Counted from the stretch's first letter, positions 1 through 10,170 are shown. The stretch is 64,000 nt of DNA from Lethocerus indicus (GCA_019843655.1 JACDQD010000102.1:1993501-2057500); one strand, 5' to 3'. Notes: generated by a model from the letters alone, not told the origin. Numbers and translations: made by a program.

Positions 1-228
1 TAGAATTAAAACTATTCAATTGAGGTCTCTCGTAGTTGTTTTATCATAATTTTCGTGTACACATTTTGTATTAATACGTTTTCTATGGGTTATTCAAATC
101 ATTTGCCTTGCCTGTCGTATCTTATAACTGTGCCAACATTTTATGAAGAACACTTTCAATAAATTGAAAGTTATTGGGCCTAATCGGAATTGGATTAAAT
201 TGGAGGCAGTTCAGACGGGCTTATGGAA

Positions 229-516
229 TTACAACATGGACGGAATTTGAAGCCGAAGGTGTGATGATTGTTGTTGTAGCCAGGAGCGGCGGACGTGCTG
301 AGGGGTTCGAGGGAGCAAGAGCAGTGCGGTACGTGTTGGGCGAGGGACTTGGACAGGAACAGCCCCCACAGGCCGATGCTCTATCGCCATTCCCCCGACG
401 GAGGTGCATTTCTCGCAGCCCAACCGATTCCTAAATGTGGTGCATTCTGTTATTTGGCCGTTGTAACTAAACAGAAGGACGAGGATAACCAAGAAGATTG
501 AAAATTTCTGGCGCAT
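229..516 (-). CDS. Candidate secreted small peptide frame (unrecognised)
   Basis: A 95-codon ATG frame on the minus strand begins at 516. Its start MRQKFSIFLVILVLLFSYNG is a classic signal-peptide shape: a short basic stretch, then a hydrophobic core. Cysteines follow soon after (TEC, LGC, EKC). The segment is GC-rich inside AT-rich flanks, which fits an exon. The C-terminal half reads like low-information Pro/Arg/Leu sequence. The other two minus frames also contain cysteines (ACGGCSC in one, FRPCC in the other), so an indel or an unrecognised splice could have broken a cysteine-rich peptide. Alternatively the hydrophobic stretch is only the pyrimidine tract of a 3' splice site, because it ends in CTTCTGTTTAG at about 464. 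I do not recognise the family, and a chance ORF is possible. Confidence 0.25.
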   Translation of the reverse strand: MRQKFSIFLVILVLLFSYNGQITECTTFRNRLGCEKCTSVGGMAIEHRPVGAVPVQVPRPTRTALLLLPRTPQHVRRSWLQQQSSHLRLQIPSML

Positions 517-540
517 ATCCCGCTTTGTTCTATCCCGTTT

Positions 541-1318
541 AAATTCTGAGTAGTAAATATGATTTTATTCCGTACGCCGAATTGTAATCTGTGAATAATA
601 TTTAATCGAAGGAGGTGAACGGGTCAAAAGACTCTGTGACATTGACTATTGTCCCATGTTGTACCATTAATAAAAAAACTAAATGTTTATTGTTCTGCCC
701 CGCCATAAAAATAATTATCAACCCATTATCCAAAACCCTGAACTTATCCTCTAATATTAAAATGGAACTAAATGCATTTAACACAGCGTAATGAATTAAA
801 ATAATGGTATTTCTTCAATAAAGAATTATACAAGAATGTATAATAAGGTAACATAATAATTCTCATTACAAATCATACTCCATTAATAAGAAAATAATTC
901 CGAGAAATAATATTCAATCATTGCAAAGGTTTGCGGCCATAAAAGACAGTTAATAAGTCAGTGTTGAATGTGTATAAAAACTCGCTGATATACCTATTTC
1001 CTTGTATCGATTTAGCTAGAACGATAAATAAAAAGATGTCAAGGAAATATGTTTTATGTTTAGCAGTGAAGGTCCCCGCGACCAGATTAAATTGTCACTG
1101 GTATCACCAACTGGCTTCCGTCGGTATGCCAGAATATATAAATGAATCTAATATAATATAAAAATAATAATTATTTAATTATAATATAATATATTAATTA
1201 TTAGTAACGTTGATTCAATCTGAACACTCCATATTAATTTCAAAAATTTCCGAACGAAATTAAAATTTGAATTGTTGAACGCAAAAAGTATCAGGATTTG
1301 TATCAGGAGAACATGAGG
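541..1318. other. AT-rich intergenic stretch, no gene seen
   Basis: Strongly AT-rich sequence with A/T runs and a TAATATA-rich block around 1150-1200. Short ORFs here show no recognisable protein features. GCCATAAAA-type motifs lie near 703 and 932. Confidence 0.4.
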
Positions 1319-1358
1319 TGAAAGGAGGTCGCGCTGTTACATTTAGTTCCGAAAATAA

Positions 1359-1372
1359 CCACCAGAGCGCAG
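1359..1372 (+). promoter_or_regulatory. CTCF-like motif, plus orientation
   Basis: CCACCAGAGCGCAG matches the CTCF consensus at 13 of 14 positions (C for G at position 10). It points towards Rab40, opposite to the other motifs in the cluster. Confidence 0.4.
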
Positions 1373-1404
1373 CACAAGACGGGTAGATAATAATATAGGC
1401 GCTA

Positions 1405-1418
1405 CCGCCCTCTAGCGG
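1405..1418 (-). promoter_or_regulatory. CTCF-like motif, minus orientation
   Basis: The minus strand reads CCGCTAGAGGGCGG, a full match to CCRSYAGRKGGCRS by eye. Confidence 0.45.
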
Positions 1419-1469
1419 CGATTTTCAGAACTAACAGCGCCCCCTTTTGGAGGGATTAGCCGTCAGCTA

Positions 1470-1483
1470 CCGCCCCCTAGCGG
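1470..1483 (-). promoter_or_regulatory. CTCF-like motif, minus orientation
   Basis: The minus strand reads CCGCTAGGGGGCGG, the closest of the cluster to the canonical CTCF core. Confidence 0.5.
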
Positions 1484-1530
1484 CAATTTTTTGAACTAGG
1501 TGCGCCGTCGTAGAAACTGGCCGGCATGTG

Positions 1531-1544
1531 CTGCTCCCTAGCGG
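1531..1544 (-). promoter_or_regulatory. CTCF-like motif, minus orientation
   Basis: The minus strand reads CCGCTAGGGAGCAG, with one mismatch to the consensus (A at position 10). Confidence 0.4.
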
Positions 1545-1849
1545 CAATTTTCGGAACTAAGTGCGCTCTGATATGAACTGGCCGATAACTCGAGCCATTA
1601 ATATAACAATTACAAATTATTCTACCTAAGCTCTCCGATATTTGTCGTTATGTTTACATTAATTATAATCGTTTTCACTTTTTATCAGTGATGAAACCTT
1701 TAAATTCTTTACACAGTACAGTAGTCATCAGATTTTTATGATTTTTATCGTTTTATAACTAATATTGTCTTTTAACTGTCATCGGTCATGACAGACCGTA
1801 GTATGCACTGGCGTCCAGTTAACAGAACAGTACAGAACAACGGTCCAAT

Positions 1850-2171
1850 ATTTTTACGAAAAAAGGCGCCCTCAATATAAAATCGACGCAATATATCGAC
1901 ATCGAGGTCCGATCGATAGCCAAATAATATCTCGATACTGGGAGTCGATTATTTGAGGAGAGCGGTGCGGGCAAGATGGCGGCTGTTAAAGTGGTTATAT
2001 AGGACTGTGACAGTTTTTTACTTTGTTTACTCGAGCTAGCAGAGTGGGCCGTACAAACGCTCTTGTAATTATGAACTCGCTCTGCGTCTAGCGGCAACAT
2101 TTTTATGGCGTCGGTCTCGGATCAAACAAGCGGTTTATTATGCCCAATAGAATTGAGACAGTGGCTGTGTT
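1850..2171 (+). promoter_or_regulatory. Rab40 promoter and 5' leader
   Basis: CpG-containing region immediately upstream of the Rab40 start. AAGATGGCGGC at 1973-1983 is an exact YY1/Pho-type motif, often found at or just downstream of housekeeping transcription starts. Several CGATA/TCGAT words (about 1896-1940) resemble the DRE elements of insect housekeeping promoters. No TATA box is evident. The exact start of transcription and any upstream noncoding exon cannot be fixed from sequence alone. Confidence 0.45.
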
Positions 2172-2182
2172 ATGGCAGTTGA
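2105..2182 (+). other. Upstream ORF 1 overlapping the Rab40 start
   Basis: ATG at 2105 opens a 25-codon frame ending in TGA at 2180-2182, out of frame with Rab40 and overlapping its ATG by a few bases. It has T at -3, so its start context is weak. It matters only if transcription starts upstream of 2105. Confidence 0.35.
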
Positions 2183-2226
2183 AAGAAATTCATGTCAGCA
2201 GCCTAAACCGTATGACTACCTGCTGA
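2140..2226 (+). other. Upstream ORF 2 overlapping the Rab40 coding start
   Basis: ATG at 2140 has A at -3 and opens a 28-codon frame ending at 2224-2226, inside Rab40 exon 1 in another frame. Ribosomes using it would bypass the Rab40 start, so it could damp translation if present in the mRNA. Confidence 0.35.
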
Positions 2227-2322
2227 AGTTCCTTCTGGTCGGTGACAGCGACGTCGGCAAACAGGAAATACTCAGCGGTCTTGAGGATGGCTCGTCGGAA
2301 TCGCCTTTCTGCAGTGGAAGTG
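2172..2322 (+). CDS. Rab40: Rab40 coding exon 1
   Basis: 151 nt encoding residues 1-50 and the first base of codon 51, including [11 protein letters not shown] and the P-loop. The donor is GTCAGT at 2323, slightly non-canonical at +3. The split codon G|CG gives Ala, restoring the family's [11 protein letters not shown] across the junction. Reading through the donor leaves the Rab family sequence at once, which confirms the exon end. Confidence 0.92.
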
Positions 2323-3441
2323 GTCAGTTCGACGACATCGATAACCTTACCTTTCTCATTTGTTTATTGTTTACCATTTTTCAGGGCTGTTCGACGACGA
2401 AAATAGTCTGTCGTCGAGTAGCCCCGATTTTTAAATACCCTCTATTGTTCTCCTCTTATTGAGGCAAATTATTTTTCAAAATGTTTTAAGCCCGAATTTC
2501 TTTGTCTCCAAAATTTCACGGATCATATTTTCGAATTTTTTGTATTTAGACATCTTTGAATGAATTTCACATTATTAGAAGAGGACAAAATACTAGTAAT
2601 TTAAAAAAATTGAACTGTTTTTTCATTTATTGAATGAAATAATGTTATCAAATGTAATCTAACATCTACTTAGACATGTTTGTTGATCTAAGGTTTACAA
2701 ATATTCCATTGTTGTTTGTGTCTATCAAAACAGGTAATTGTAATAGATATAGTGAACGTTTCTTTTTTAAATACGTTTATTTGTATTCTTGTTTACATAC
2801 ATGTTTTATTTCACATTAAAAATATCGAAATAACATTTTCTCCTATGCCCTGATATAATACAACATTTGGAATAGTTTTGTTTATATTACACAAGTCTAT
2901 ATTCAGTATATAACTCTAATCTTATTGCTAGGTTGATGTCTCTTTCCATTGATTGTGAATGAGTCATTCGGTTTCCTTGTATTCGAAGAGCCAAAGCAGT
3001 GTGTTTACCCTTGGTAGATAAACCGTCAAAAAAAAAACAAATAGAATTAATCCAATTTTCTGAATGGGTTTCATCCAATTGTGCAAAGCTGAATGCTAAA
3101 GTGTAGGAACATTATTCGAACCAATTTAAATTTTTGCTCTAAGACCGCTTTGTAAATTAAATGAAGTTCCTTTGTTACTATGGTATAGCAATGCTGTGCA
3201 ATAACAGTTTACTGTCATTCTGTGAATAAATATTGTTTTTGGTTAGCAAATAAACTTAAATTATAAAATTAGTCGATACTTGGACAGAAAAACAATCCAA
3301 TGTAGAGCTCAGATTCATAATTTTGTACTTGTTCAGTATTAAAAGTGCCTAGCAGCCTTACTAGGATAAAGAATCTAAGGATAAAGGTCCTTTAATTTTG
3401 ATACATTTTTCCACCTAGAATCTACAACATGCTAGTGTGTG

Positions 3442-3494
<53 letters not shown>

Positions 3495-6060
3495 AATGTA
3501 GGTTTATGGTAACTATTAACTTACCCTTTGGCTAAACGTGAAGGGTACAAACTTTCATGTCTTCAGTGAGAATTGCACTTGAATTGCCTACAGCCTCAGT
3601 TGTAGGAAATGTACTCCTCTGGACACTGAGACCTGATAACATTTAAATACACAAATTAGATCAATAGAAATGTTCAATTGCCTTATTATAGCTAAAAGAA
3701 AGACATTGAGATTGAGAGAAAAGAGATTGATACTTTGGGTTGGATAAACAGCTGCAACTGAATTGAATTTATTTGTAAATTATATTTTTGAATCTTTCTT
3801 TCTTGGCAATACGGTTCTTAATGTGTGGACAGTTTGAATTTCATGTATAGAGTTAATATTTTGCTAACAATGTTTTGAATTGTCGCTGTTGCAGCGTACA
3901 AAACTACAACAATACTGTTGGACGGTAAACGCGTGAAGCTGCAGTTATGGGACACTTCAGGACAGGGGAGGTTTTGCACAATCATCAGGTCGTATTCCCG
4001 AGGCGCCCAGGGGATATTGTTGGTCTACGATATCACCAGCAAGTGGTCGTTCGATGGCATCGATCGTTGGCTTAAAGAAGTCGAAGAGGTATTCACAATT
4101 AATGCTAATTTTTCGTTCAAATTCTTATTGAAAACTTGAGCATTGAAATTTGCCGGTTCCACTAGCCCGGAAACCCAGTGGTTGGGACCGGATGTAGCTC
4201 GCGGTCTGTTCAAAGGAAAACGACTGTTTGTATTTCTGTATTTTTGTTTGTAAACAAAATCCACGTGACGATTGTTTCTGTTAATTACTGCCGGAATTAC
4301 ACGACGTGTTCTCTATTCCCTGTACGTGCAGCATGCGCCGGGAGTGCCAAAAGTATTAGTCGGCAACAGGCTGCATCTTGCGTTCAAGAGGAAGGTGGCC
4401 ACAAGGGAGGCCGAAGCATATGCTGCCAAGAACAGTATGGCCTTCTTCGAAGTCAGCCCGCTCTGCGATTTCAACATAACGGAGAGCTTCAGCGAACTTT
4501 CCCGAAGAGCCCTGCACAGAAATGGAATGGAACGACTGTGGAGATCCAATAAAGGTAATGCTGAAAGTTTTGCCTAAAATTGTAAATATAAACTTTAAAA
4601 TAGTCTTGTCTATCTATCTTTTGTTTAAAACATGACTACTGTTGGCATTTATAAACTTGATTTAATGCGAAAGAATGAGATTTTAAATTGTTTCATTCGG
4701 TGGAATACTTAGTGAAATATATTAAAGCCGGTTTAATTTTTAATTCAGCAATCTGTAGACTAATTGTTCCATTTTTTTAATTACTGTTGGCGGTTTTAAA
4801 TTAAAATTCGTGTACGGTAAGAAATTGTATAAATTCGGTTGTGAAACACAATCATGTTTTACTGTACAAATAATATCACGATAACACAGTATCGCATTTT
4901 ACTGTTGGCATTATTACATTGTGTCGCGTTTACCGTTATTAAAATTAATAAAAAATAACTGTATACTAAACTCTTAAAAAGTAATAGACATTGGACATGC
5001 AGAAAGACAGGCAATAGACAGATCACACTATGAAGATCGGTGAAGTACTATTCTAACGAATAGTCGTATTTATGTTAACAAATAATTGAAGATGGAAAGG
5101 AAATGCCGTGCCCAAATTTTCATGAAAAAAGTGAAAACTTTAAATGCCTCCTGTGAGGTTTGAACTCACGACCCCTGGTTTACGAGACCAGTGCTCTACC
5201 ACTGAGCTAAAGAGGCCAGCTGTTCAAAAATTTTGCATGATGTCCTATTTATTACATTAGAAATGGGGTATCTGTCATTACGCCACATATAAGTTATGTC
5301 TTTGAACAGTCGGCTAGGAAAAGTTGTCATCAATAGTTTGGAATACCCGTTGTGTGGTCTGCGAGGGGTTGGAATACCATAGATTTCGGTCTGAGACTGG
5401 CGTTCCACAGAATACGAAATAATGGGTAAAACAAGACATACGGTTTAATGCCTCAATTAACAAATGGAAAGAAATTAGGTCATGGTACTTAGTATTGAAT
5501 TACAACAATGTCCGATAGTCTGACACACCCCTCGGTGCGACGAACACCTTAAATATCGTACGATACCGTAGATTCCGTGTGTTTCTGTCTCCTCTCGCCG
5601 GTTTGGTCTTTGGCCAGACCGGTTTCGGCCGCTCGCCGTCTTCAGTAGTGGTGTTAGTCACTTTGGATGTTTTTGGCCTCGAATTTATAGATCCACACGA
5701 TTGCTAGTAATAATTTTCCAGTTTACGATTTAAAGTGTTTTACGTCGCCGCAGAGTTTTTGCAGTCAGAAATGATTTATTGTTTTTCTTCAAAGTTCTGA
5801 GCCTGCACGAGCTGTGCTGTCGTGCGATAGTGGCCATGACGACGGTCTACGGTATAGAGCAGCTGCCGCTTCCCGTCTGCGTCAAATCTCACCTGAAATC
5901 GTACGCGATGACTACTTGCACGAGCGTGATGGTCGGCGGCAAGAAGGCGCAGAGGAGCATCCAGGCGACGCCGTCACTCCAGTCGCCGGCGCTGCCGACT
6001 GCTCCGAGGCCGCTTGCCAGGAGCTCCTGCTCGGCGCGCAATTCCTGCGCCCTCTCCTGA
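2172..6060 (+). CDS. Rab40: Rab40 small GTPase with SOCS box (four coding exons)
   Basis: Spliced coding parts are 2172-2322, 3895-4088, 4332-4554 and 5795-6060, giving 834 nt and 277 aa; vertebrate RAB40C is about 281. Rab40 proteins bind Elongin B/C and Cullin-5 through a SOCS box and recruit substrates for ubiquitination at membranes. Residues: Rab-like G domain about 14-185, with P-loop GDSDVGKQ (24-31), switch [11 protein letters not shown] (69-77), NRLH in place of NKxD (127-130) and EVSPLC in place of the SAK motif (155-160). SOCS box about 190-228, with BC-box [12 protein letters not shown] (191-202) and Cul5-box LPLP (213-216). The C terminus CALS (274-277) is a CaaX-type prenylation signal, as in other Rab40s. 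Gln31 replaces the Ser/Thr that normally binds Mg; vertebrate Rab40 also lacks it. All three introns are GT-AG with matching phases (1, 0, 1). ATG2172 has G at -3 and +4 and matches the family's N-terminal length. Confidence 0.95.
2323..3894 (+). other. Rab40 intron 1
   Basis: 1572-bp GT-AG intron, AT-rich, containing a TA microsatellite. No embedded gene seen. Confidence 0.85.
3446..3488. repeat. (TA)n microsatellite
   Basis: Uninterrupted TA dinucleotide run of about 43 nt in Rab40 intron 1. Confidence 0.95.
3895..4088 (+). CDS. Rab40: Rab40 coding exon 2
   Basis: 194 nt after the acceptor GCTGTTGCAG. It encodes [19 protein letters not shown], the switch II region DTSGQGRF, and [16 protein letters not shown] through KEVEE. 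It ends in phase 0 before the donor GTATTC. Confidence 0.95.
4089..4331 (+). other. Rab40 intron 2
   Basis: 243-bp GT-AG intron between the KEVEE and HAPGVP exons. Phase 0. No other feature seen. Confidence 0.9.
4332..4554 (+). CDS. Rab40: Rab40 coding exon 3
   Basis: 223 nt after the acceptor TACGTGCAG. It encodes [20 protein letters not shown] through [10 protein letters not shown], covering the guanine-specificity region and the end of the G domain. The donor GGTAATG at 4555 leaves phase 1. Confidence 0.95.
5125..5137 (-). terminator. Pol III terminator of the tRNA-Thr gene
   Basis: On the minus strand, TTTT (5134-5137) follows the tRNA 3' end after 7 nt, and a T6 run (5125-5130) gives a backup stop. 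Confidence 0.7.
5145..5216 (-). tRNA. tRNA-Thr, anticodon CGU
   Basis: A 72-nt cloverleaf on the minus strand. The acceptor stem GCCTCTT pairs with AGGAGGC (one G-U), with discriminator A. D arm: GCTC/GAGC around AGTGGTA. Anticodon arm: CTGGT/ACCAG around CTCGTAA, with anticodon CGT (plus-strand 5182-5184). T arm: GTGAG/CTCAC around TTCAAAC. The internal A box (TAGCTCAGTGG) and B box (GTTCAAACC) are intact and there is no intron. It lies antisense inside Rab40 intron 3. The threonine identity follows from the anticodon. Confidence 0.95.
5355..5680 (+). mobile_element. Miniature inverted-repeat element, copy 1 (right end missing)
   Basis: Positions 5388-5680 are about 92% identical by eye to 15116-15415. 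Just left of the shared body, 5355-5388 is a 34-bp terminal sequence that matches, inverted, 15483-15516 near copy 2 (33 of 34 by eye). So the full element has inverted termini, and this copy keeps the left one and lacks the right. An internal hairpin (CCGGTTTGG / CCAGACCGG) lies at about 5599-5622. No transposase frame is present, so it would be a non-autonomous element inside Rab40 intron 3. Confidence 0.6.
5795..6060 (+). CDS. Rab40: Rab40 coding exon 4 (SOCS box and CaaX end)
   Basis: 266 nt after the acceptor TTTTTCTTCAAAG. It encodes the SOCS box ([19 protein letters not shown]), then a Ser/Pro/Ala-rich linker and the terminal RNSCALS, with stop TGA at 6058-6060. The linker is GC-rich and poorly conserved, as usual for this family. 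Confidence 0.95.
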
Positions 6061-9000
6061 CTCCCCCCCCTTCCACACACACACTATTCCCCTTCTCCGT
6101 CTCTATTGTAAATTCGTGTAAATACCGTGTTTGTCCCCCCCTCCCCCTCAACATTGTATTATACACCGTGCCGACACCCAGCTTGTATTTATACTAATTT
6201 CTCGGGCACTTTGTGCTATTGACAGGTGGTTGTAAACTATTGAAAATGAATTTCTTAATATTTAAGAAATTTACTTTCGGATTATCTCCTTACGATTCTC
6301 ATGTTGATACCCTTTTTATGTTTGGGTAAACTATGTATATAGTATGTACGATACACACTATGACTAGAACCCTGCTTTAGCTTATTGGATTTTGTATCTA
6401 TCGTAGTAGCTAAATAGGGAGGTGGTTTGGTAACTGAATATTAGTACTATAGAAGAATTATATCCTTTATGTTTTTTGTTTATACGAAGAATGTATTCAT
6501 TTTCTTACATTCTTACATGGAGGCCTTGGTGTTGTTCTTTATAATTTGGATTACAGTACTTAAATGTTTTATTTTTTTCCTATCTAAAAATAGAAGTCTA
6601 GTTTGGAGGTTTCTGCTGGATTGAGAATAGAGGTTGTCTTAATTGATTTGTTTACAAAATAAATTGCCACCGTATTGTTTATATTGAACAGCACGTACGT
6701 CCTCTTCTGATTAGTATCGTGCGAAGCTTCTCTTTGTAAATATTTAAAGTGGTATTAGAGCGTAATGACTTTTGTGTACCGAATCGGGATAAAACACATA
6801 TTGAGGTCTGAGTACACAGTCAGTGAGTAGTATGAGTTGTTTCAGTCACCTGTACAATGCATAAAGTGCCCAATTTTATTTTTGTAATTTTCAGATTTGT
6901 ATATAATATGCCACAGTATTTTATCCTTCCCCTTAACCTTGATTTAACCACCCTGTTATAACAGGAAGAATATTTTTAAAAAAAAAACCATGACCAGAAG
7001 GGATTAGCTTGATATGACCTCAGGAAATCGTGTTTCAGTTTATACTCATTAAACCTATTTTTTGATTAATGTATGAGCTACCGATTTATACTCGTGCATT
7101 TCTTTGTCATATTTTAGAGTTGACAACACAATCCAAGTGTAATAATGAATTAATTCAATGCAGTTTTAAATTATAGTTGATATTGTCTTTTACTGGACCA
7201 ATACAAAACTTCTATGAGTGTGCACAATCCATTATTCATTATCTTTGATTGGCAATTTTATTGATTTATTTTAACTAAAAAATGGAAAGGCTTTTAGAAA
7301 TGCTAATGTTTCTATACTGAATTATTTTTTAACCTACTTCTCACGGTAATAACCTATCAAATAATATAAACTTGTGTGTCATATATTTTAATTGTAGAAA
7401 GTTATCAATAGAAGAGAGGAGAATTTGTTTTGAAAGGTAATAAATAAATGGAAAAACAATCAATGCCCTGTTTGTACACGGATAATAGCATCTGTGAAAG
7501 GTACAAAGTTTTTGATTGTGAATGTGTGAATTAGGATTAGAAAAAAACCAGATATTATATTGAATTTTTGGGAAATAAAAGTTTAGGTTATATTCAAATA
7601 CAAGACAATTCCTTTGGTTTAATGGATGAGTATTTGAGAAGATATGTGTACCATATTTCTCAAATTTAACTATTTTATCCTAATAATGAAGACAGTGTTC
7701 AATGAAGAATAAGACTAATGATTTAATCACAGTGTTATTACCTATAATGTTCTTTTTAATGTTTATCAGGAGTATAAATTTCTGTTGTAATTTTTATTAC
7801 TTTACTTTCTTTATATATTTTCTTTTGTTTTGTTTAAATTAGATGCTAGTCATACCAGTGAGATTTGCTTAACCCACTGTTCTGTTCTCCTGCCATAATG
7901 AAATTGAGTATTATTTCAGTTAGTATTATTTCAAAGTATTGTTTAACAAAAGAAATTGATTGATGAATCACTTTATATTTTTATGTTAAAATATGAATGA
8001 TTTGTATTACATTTTCATGACTACGTACCATTTATGGCTGGCTAGTAATTCATAGTGTTCCAATGTATACACTTTATTTGGACATAATAGCAATAATTCA
8101 TTTAATCATTTATCTTCCATATATATATTTATCAATTTATTGATGTTATTGAATACATAAGAATAGTAATAATTTTTTTTAATAATACCATAAATTTATT
8201 ATTTTTTTGTAGTATCATAATATTTTTACTTCTCCCACAAACTATTTCATTATAATGAATACACAGTATGAATAGCTTAATTGTTTTAATAAGCATATTT
8301 CTAAGAATTTACTGGACGCATCATGTTAAGTTATTCTTTGTATGTAAGAAGACAAAATTGTTTATCAGTGACAATGCAAAGATCAAATTTAGATTATTTA
8401 CTCTGGTATCAGTTATTTGTCAGTATTCATTCACTGTTCTGATTATTTTGTCAGACTGGTGTGTGATTTTTGTTTATTCATGCCTTTTATTTCAAAAATT
8501 CTTTGTTTAAATAAATACCTTAATGTGAATGCAATCAGTTTTATCAGTTTTGTGTATGGGTAAGGTTTTAATATGAATCATTGGTGTTCAAAAATAAAAA
8601 TAATAAACTGTAAGATTTAATTTTTTTAAAATTAACATTATAAACTGATTCATATGAGCATAAAACCTGTAATACAGTGATGCAGAGTAAAAAGACATTC
8701 TGTTTGTGGGAGAATGGTATATTGTAAAATATTAGTTTTTGCAGCATAATTTTCATTATTACGAAAAATCTTAACATTCTCTTTTTTCCAACTTCTCCTA
8801 ATTTGTATCTTTGCAGTAACACAATTTATTAGAATTCAATTGTATTACCAGTTAAGTTGAAATCATCTTTTTCCAACTTCAATTTTTGGGTACATAATTT
8901 GTATTGTAATTAATCATAAAACAACATTTATATAATAGTATTCTTATTGATGTATGATGTATTAATACATTTTCCCAATTCATTGTATTTTTTTTAATTT

Positions 9001-9800
9001 GATACTCAGAAATCATAAGTAGATTAAAGTCAGTATTAAGATACATCAGTTTATGTGTAACTGCAGTTATTTTGTCACTTGATTTTAATAGACAATGTTT
9101 AGACATTACTTTTTGAATTTGCTTATTTAAAACTGGTTATTTTCAAAATTAATTTTAGGTTCTGTGGTGTTAAACTGCTATATTTTTTGTTAGCATAATT
9201 AGAGCAATCAATCTAACCACTCATAAATTATTTATTATGTATCAATTTAAATTGGCAATAGGGATTATTGATAACAGAGGACTGTTTGTTCAGAAACATA
9301 TGAAGTTAGATTGAAGTTGTATTTGTACTAATTTTTTTACCATTTCTATCTCGTTGTTGTTACTTTATTTATTTGTAATGGCAATTTATATTCTGTATTT
9401 TTCTTTTAAATTCTGACTGGTATCAGATCATGGGTTATGATTGTTCAGTATAATCTGAGAGGATTATATTTAATGTAAGTGTCCATTCTTTAGCCATTAT
9501 TATGAAAGATATTAACATTACTGTTAGTTCCTCAAATGTAAAAAGATTTTATAACACAATTGAAGAGTCATGTCTCAGCAGAAAGTAAATTTACAAAACA
9601 TTTTAAATTTCAATTGAATTCCTTTTTTTTCCTATACGTTGTATGTATGTTGCATTTATTTTAGAAACTGTTCGGGTTTCTTGTGTGCCTCTTTTTGTGA
9701 CTGAACTAGTAGAGTTAACCAAACAAGACAATTATGTGTGTACATATTCGTGAAAAAAAAATATTGTAACCAAAATAAAAGTACTTTGATTCCATCCTTG
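6061..9800 (+). other. Rab40: Presumed Rab40 3' UTR, about 3.7 kb
   Basis: After the Rab40 stop the sequence is T-rich on the plus strand, poor in CpG and without plausible exons until about 9.8-10.2 kb, where composition changes. AATAAA at 9774-9779 is followed at about 20-40 nt by a GT-rich stretch (TTGGTAGAGTGTGTTG), a good cleavage site. Another AATAAA lies at 10144-10149, and earlier ones could give shorter forms. Five Pumilio-type TGTANATA motifs are present at 6117, 6334, 6735, 6898 and 9739. That this is one continuous UTR is inference. Confidence 0.5.
9774..9779 (+). terminator. Polyadenylation signal AATAAA, likely distal Rab40 site
   Basis: AATAAA with a downstream GT-rich element at about 9799-9816. 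A second candidate at 10144-10149 lacks an obvious GT-rich element. Confidence 0.45.
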
Positions 9801-10170
9801 GTAGAGTGTGTTGCAGATAATGTAATCTGTCCAGAGATGTGATTTTTCTATTGATCTTTATAAATCAAACGATTGAATTGTAATTATTGTAATTAATTGT
9901 TGTAAGGTTATTTTTATTGAATATAGTCAAGATATAACTGCTGTGAGTATTTTAAGAATTGTTCTGTCATGAGAGTTCTTAATATGTGACATTATGAAAG
10001 ATGTTCGAATATGATTTAAGTCCTATTCAAACATTTTTCTTGTACAAAAAGAAATAATTCCATACAGATCGAACTCTTATGTTAAACTGGGAGTGTTTGT
10101 TAAAACGCCTTATTAAGGCCGAGTATGACTGCTAGAATGTATCAATAAATCATTACAATTCTCAGTACTG

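Larger units (their letters stand above)
1319..1580. repeat. Diverged repeat units of 61-65 bp carrying CTCF-like motifs
   Basis: Four related units are visible. Three run in the same direction, with cores at 1405-1418, 1470-1483 and 1531-1544, spaced 65 and 61 bp apart. Each has a CTAGCGGC core followed by A/G-ATTTT, GAACTA and GCGC. One unit is inverted (about 1334-1376: TTAGTTCCGAAAAT, then CCACCAGAGCGCAGC). On the appropriate strand the cores read CCGCTAGAGGGCGG, CCGCTAGGGGGCGG, CCGCTAGGGAGCAG and CCACCAGAGCGCAG. All fit the CTCF consensus CCRSYAGRKGGCRS with zero or one mismatch. A weaker fifth site is on the minus strand at 1437-1450. Confidence 0.6.
4555..5794 (+). other. Rab40 intron 3 with embedded tRNA and repeat
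   Basis: 1240-bp GT-AG intron, phase 1. It contains an antisense tRNA-Thr gene and a half copy of a terminal-inverted-repeat element. The rest is AT-rich. Confidence 0.9.

Noticed and set aside
8268..8510. 80-codon frame rich in hydrophobic residues within the Rab40 3' UTR
   Set aside because: Product of T-rich sequence; no family resemblance.
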